A DNA stretch of 64,000 nt from Pholis gunnellus (Eukaryota > Chordata > Actinopteri > Perciformes > Pholidae), in NCBI GenBank assembly GCA_910591455.2, contig OU342804.1, positions 23,586,484-23,650,483 on the forward strand, written 5' to 3'. The translations under genes and the position numbers were made by a program. Positions 62,807 through 64,000 of this stretch are shown here, piece by piece (position 1 is the stretch's first letter; each line of letters starts with the position of its first letter). Below the pieces are notes generated by a model, which was not told the origin of the DNA, did no database searches, and saw nothing but the letters and a program-made list of their open reading frames with translations.

Positions 62807-64000
62807 ACAAACTTTGCAGGAGAAATTTCCACTACGAAGCCAGCATCTGTAAAGATCTGCGAGTGTATAATTGTGTCTCAAGGTTACTTTGATACTGTGT
62901 GCAGCAATCACCACATAGTTACATTGCTTGTTGGTTAATTCTAATAATTATGTGCATTTATTTGAAGTTGGGGACTCTCCATATAGTCCCTTAGAGCCAA
63001 ACATGTATAAAGAGGGCATTCGGACCCTCTTTACTTATCCTCTTTGAATTCTGTTGATCAAGACATTCAGGAAACAAGTCTAAGCTGATGTTGGTCTTTT
63101 TAAGTTACTAATTTACTGGTCATTGCAAGAAGTTTGTAAAATAATGCCAAACATGCTTTGCTCTTTTTGTGCCCAAACTCATATTCAGTGTCTTAGATCA
63201 TTTGGAGAAAATATAAATACCAACCTTGTACCTTAAAGATCATAAAGCTGGGAAATGGTTGGGTCTCATGATATTGGGTTCTCAGAAGCTGTTTGTACGA
63301 TCTGAATGTGGGAGCATATCTCTAAACCTAAAATAATGATCAATATTGACTTTTGGGCGCGTACTGCGACCCTATTTACAGACATATTAAAGTACAACAC
63401 TAAATTAATGTCATTATTGAATACATGTTCTGGTGTGCCAATAATGAAGCATGTGAGTCACCATTTATACATTTTTAGTATTTCTATAAAAAAACACATG
63501 TACAGTATATAGAAGAACAGATTGGTTGCAGGTTGGCTGGTTACAACCTTTGTCCAATTGTCTAAACTCTATAAGAGTGCATTTTCTGTAGTTTGAGGAT
63601 AATATTTACCTGTCTTCCTTTAAATTGGACTTTTGATTCAACAGAATTCCTGTGGCTTGCTTTATCACATGACAACCTTTTGTGGATCGTTAGTTTTTAT
63701 GTGACCCAATGACCCATGTTTGAAAGTTGTCATGTGACAGAAATCTCTTCAACTAACCCAAAGTTTGATTGACTCTCTCCTCTTCCGTTTCAGTTTGTCT
63801 ACTGTATGTGGTTCTTACAACCGATGTGTGTGTGTGTGTAAATAACAGTGCATTGAAGCCCTTTAATGCATTATTATATTGTTAAATGCTAGATATCCTA
63901 TATGTGAATCTTTTTTGTTTTGAAAAGCATCTTTGAGTCTTCAGTTCTTCCAGCGCCACTACTGAAGAATTACACGCACTAGCCACAGCGACTGTTTATG
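62807..64000. other. 3' UTR or intergenic sequence after cmtm3
   Basis: AT-rich, no ORF with family resemblance, no exon recognised. Confidence 0.5.

Overview
This is a piece of vertebrate nuclear genome, most probably from a spiny-rayed (percomorph) teleost. The reasons are multi-exon genes with GT-AG introns, very abundant (CA)n/(TG)n microsatellites, an L2-like LINE with an ATT-repeat tail, Tc1/mariner remnants, and a gene order matching human 16q24.3. The species cannot be told from the sequence. No bacterial-type operons, CRISPR arrays or intact mobile elements are present.

Layout: (1) 1-24,250: cbfa2t3 (MTG16/ETO2), plus strand. Ten coding exons lie between 5,022 and 18,668, followed by a long probable 3' UTR. 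The 5' end of the longer isoform lies outside the window or was not recognised. (2) 25,509-28,518: pabpn1l, plus strand, an embryonic poly(A)-binding protein with one RRM. (3) 29,009-30,576: trappc2l, minus strand, a five-exon TRAPP trafficking subunit, convergent with pabpn1l and divergent from a galns promoter. (4) 29,170-38,200: an imperfect tandem duplication of the trappc2l/galns head-to-head promoter block. The left block keeps the working trappc2l and a broken galns; the right block keeps a broken trappc2l and the working start of galns. A 5'-truncated LINE sits at the join. (5) 36,194-53,704: functional galns, the lysosomal N-acetylgalactosamine-6-sulfatase, 14 exons and 533 aa. (6) 54,359-55,624: a cklf-like four-TM MARVEL gene. 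(7) 56,135-62,749: cmtm3, its tandem paralogue. The rest, to 64,000, is 3' UTR or intergenic.

The genes do not form one pathway. cbfa2t3 is a transcriptional corepressor, pabpn1l binds poly(A) RNA, trappc2l works in vesicle tethering, galns degrades keratan and chondroitin sulfate in lysosomes, and cklf/cmtm3 are membrane proteins. The linkage is syntenic. The trappc2l/galns pair does share a divergent promoter that carries a perfect CLEAR-type E-box (GTCACGTGAC) in both copies.

The most unusual observations are: the complementary decay of the duplicated promoter block; a 599-bp solo LTR inserted exactly at the galns intron 9/exon 10 acceptor, whose target-site duplication re-creates the acceptor; a ~750-bp near-identical inverted repeat flanking the middle and 3' exons of cbfa2t3; and an unannotated-looking 54-nt in-frame cassette exon in cbfa2t3. 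All identifications rest on reading translated exons against remembered family sequences. No database search was run.
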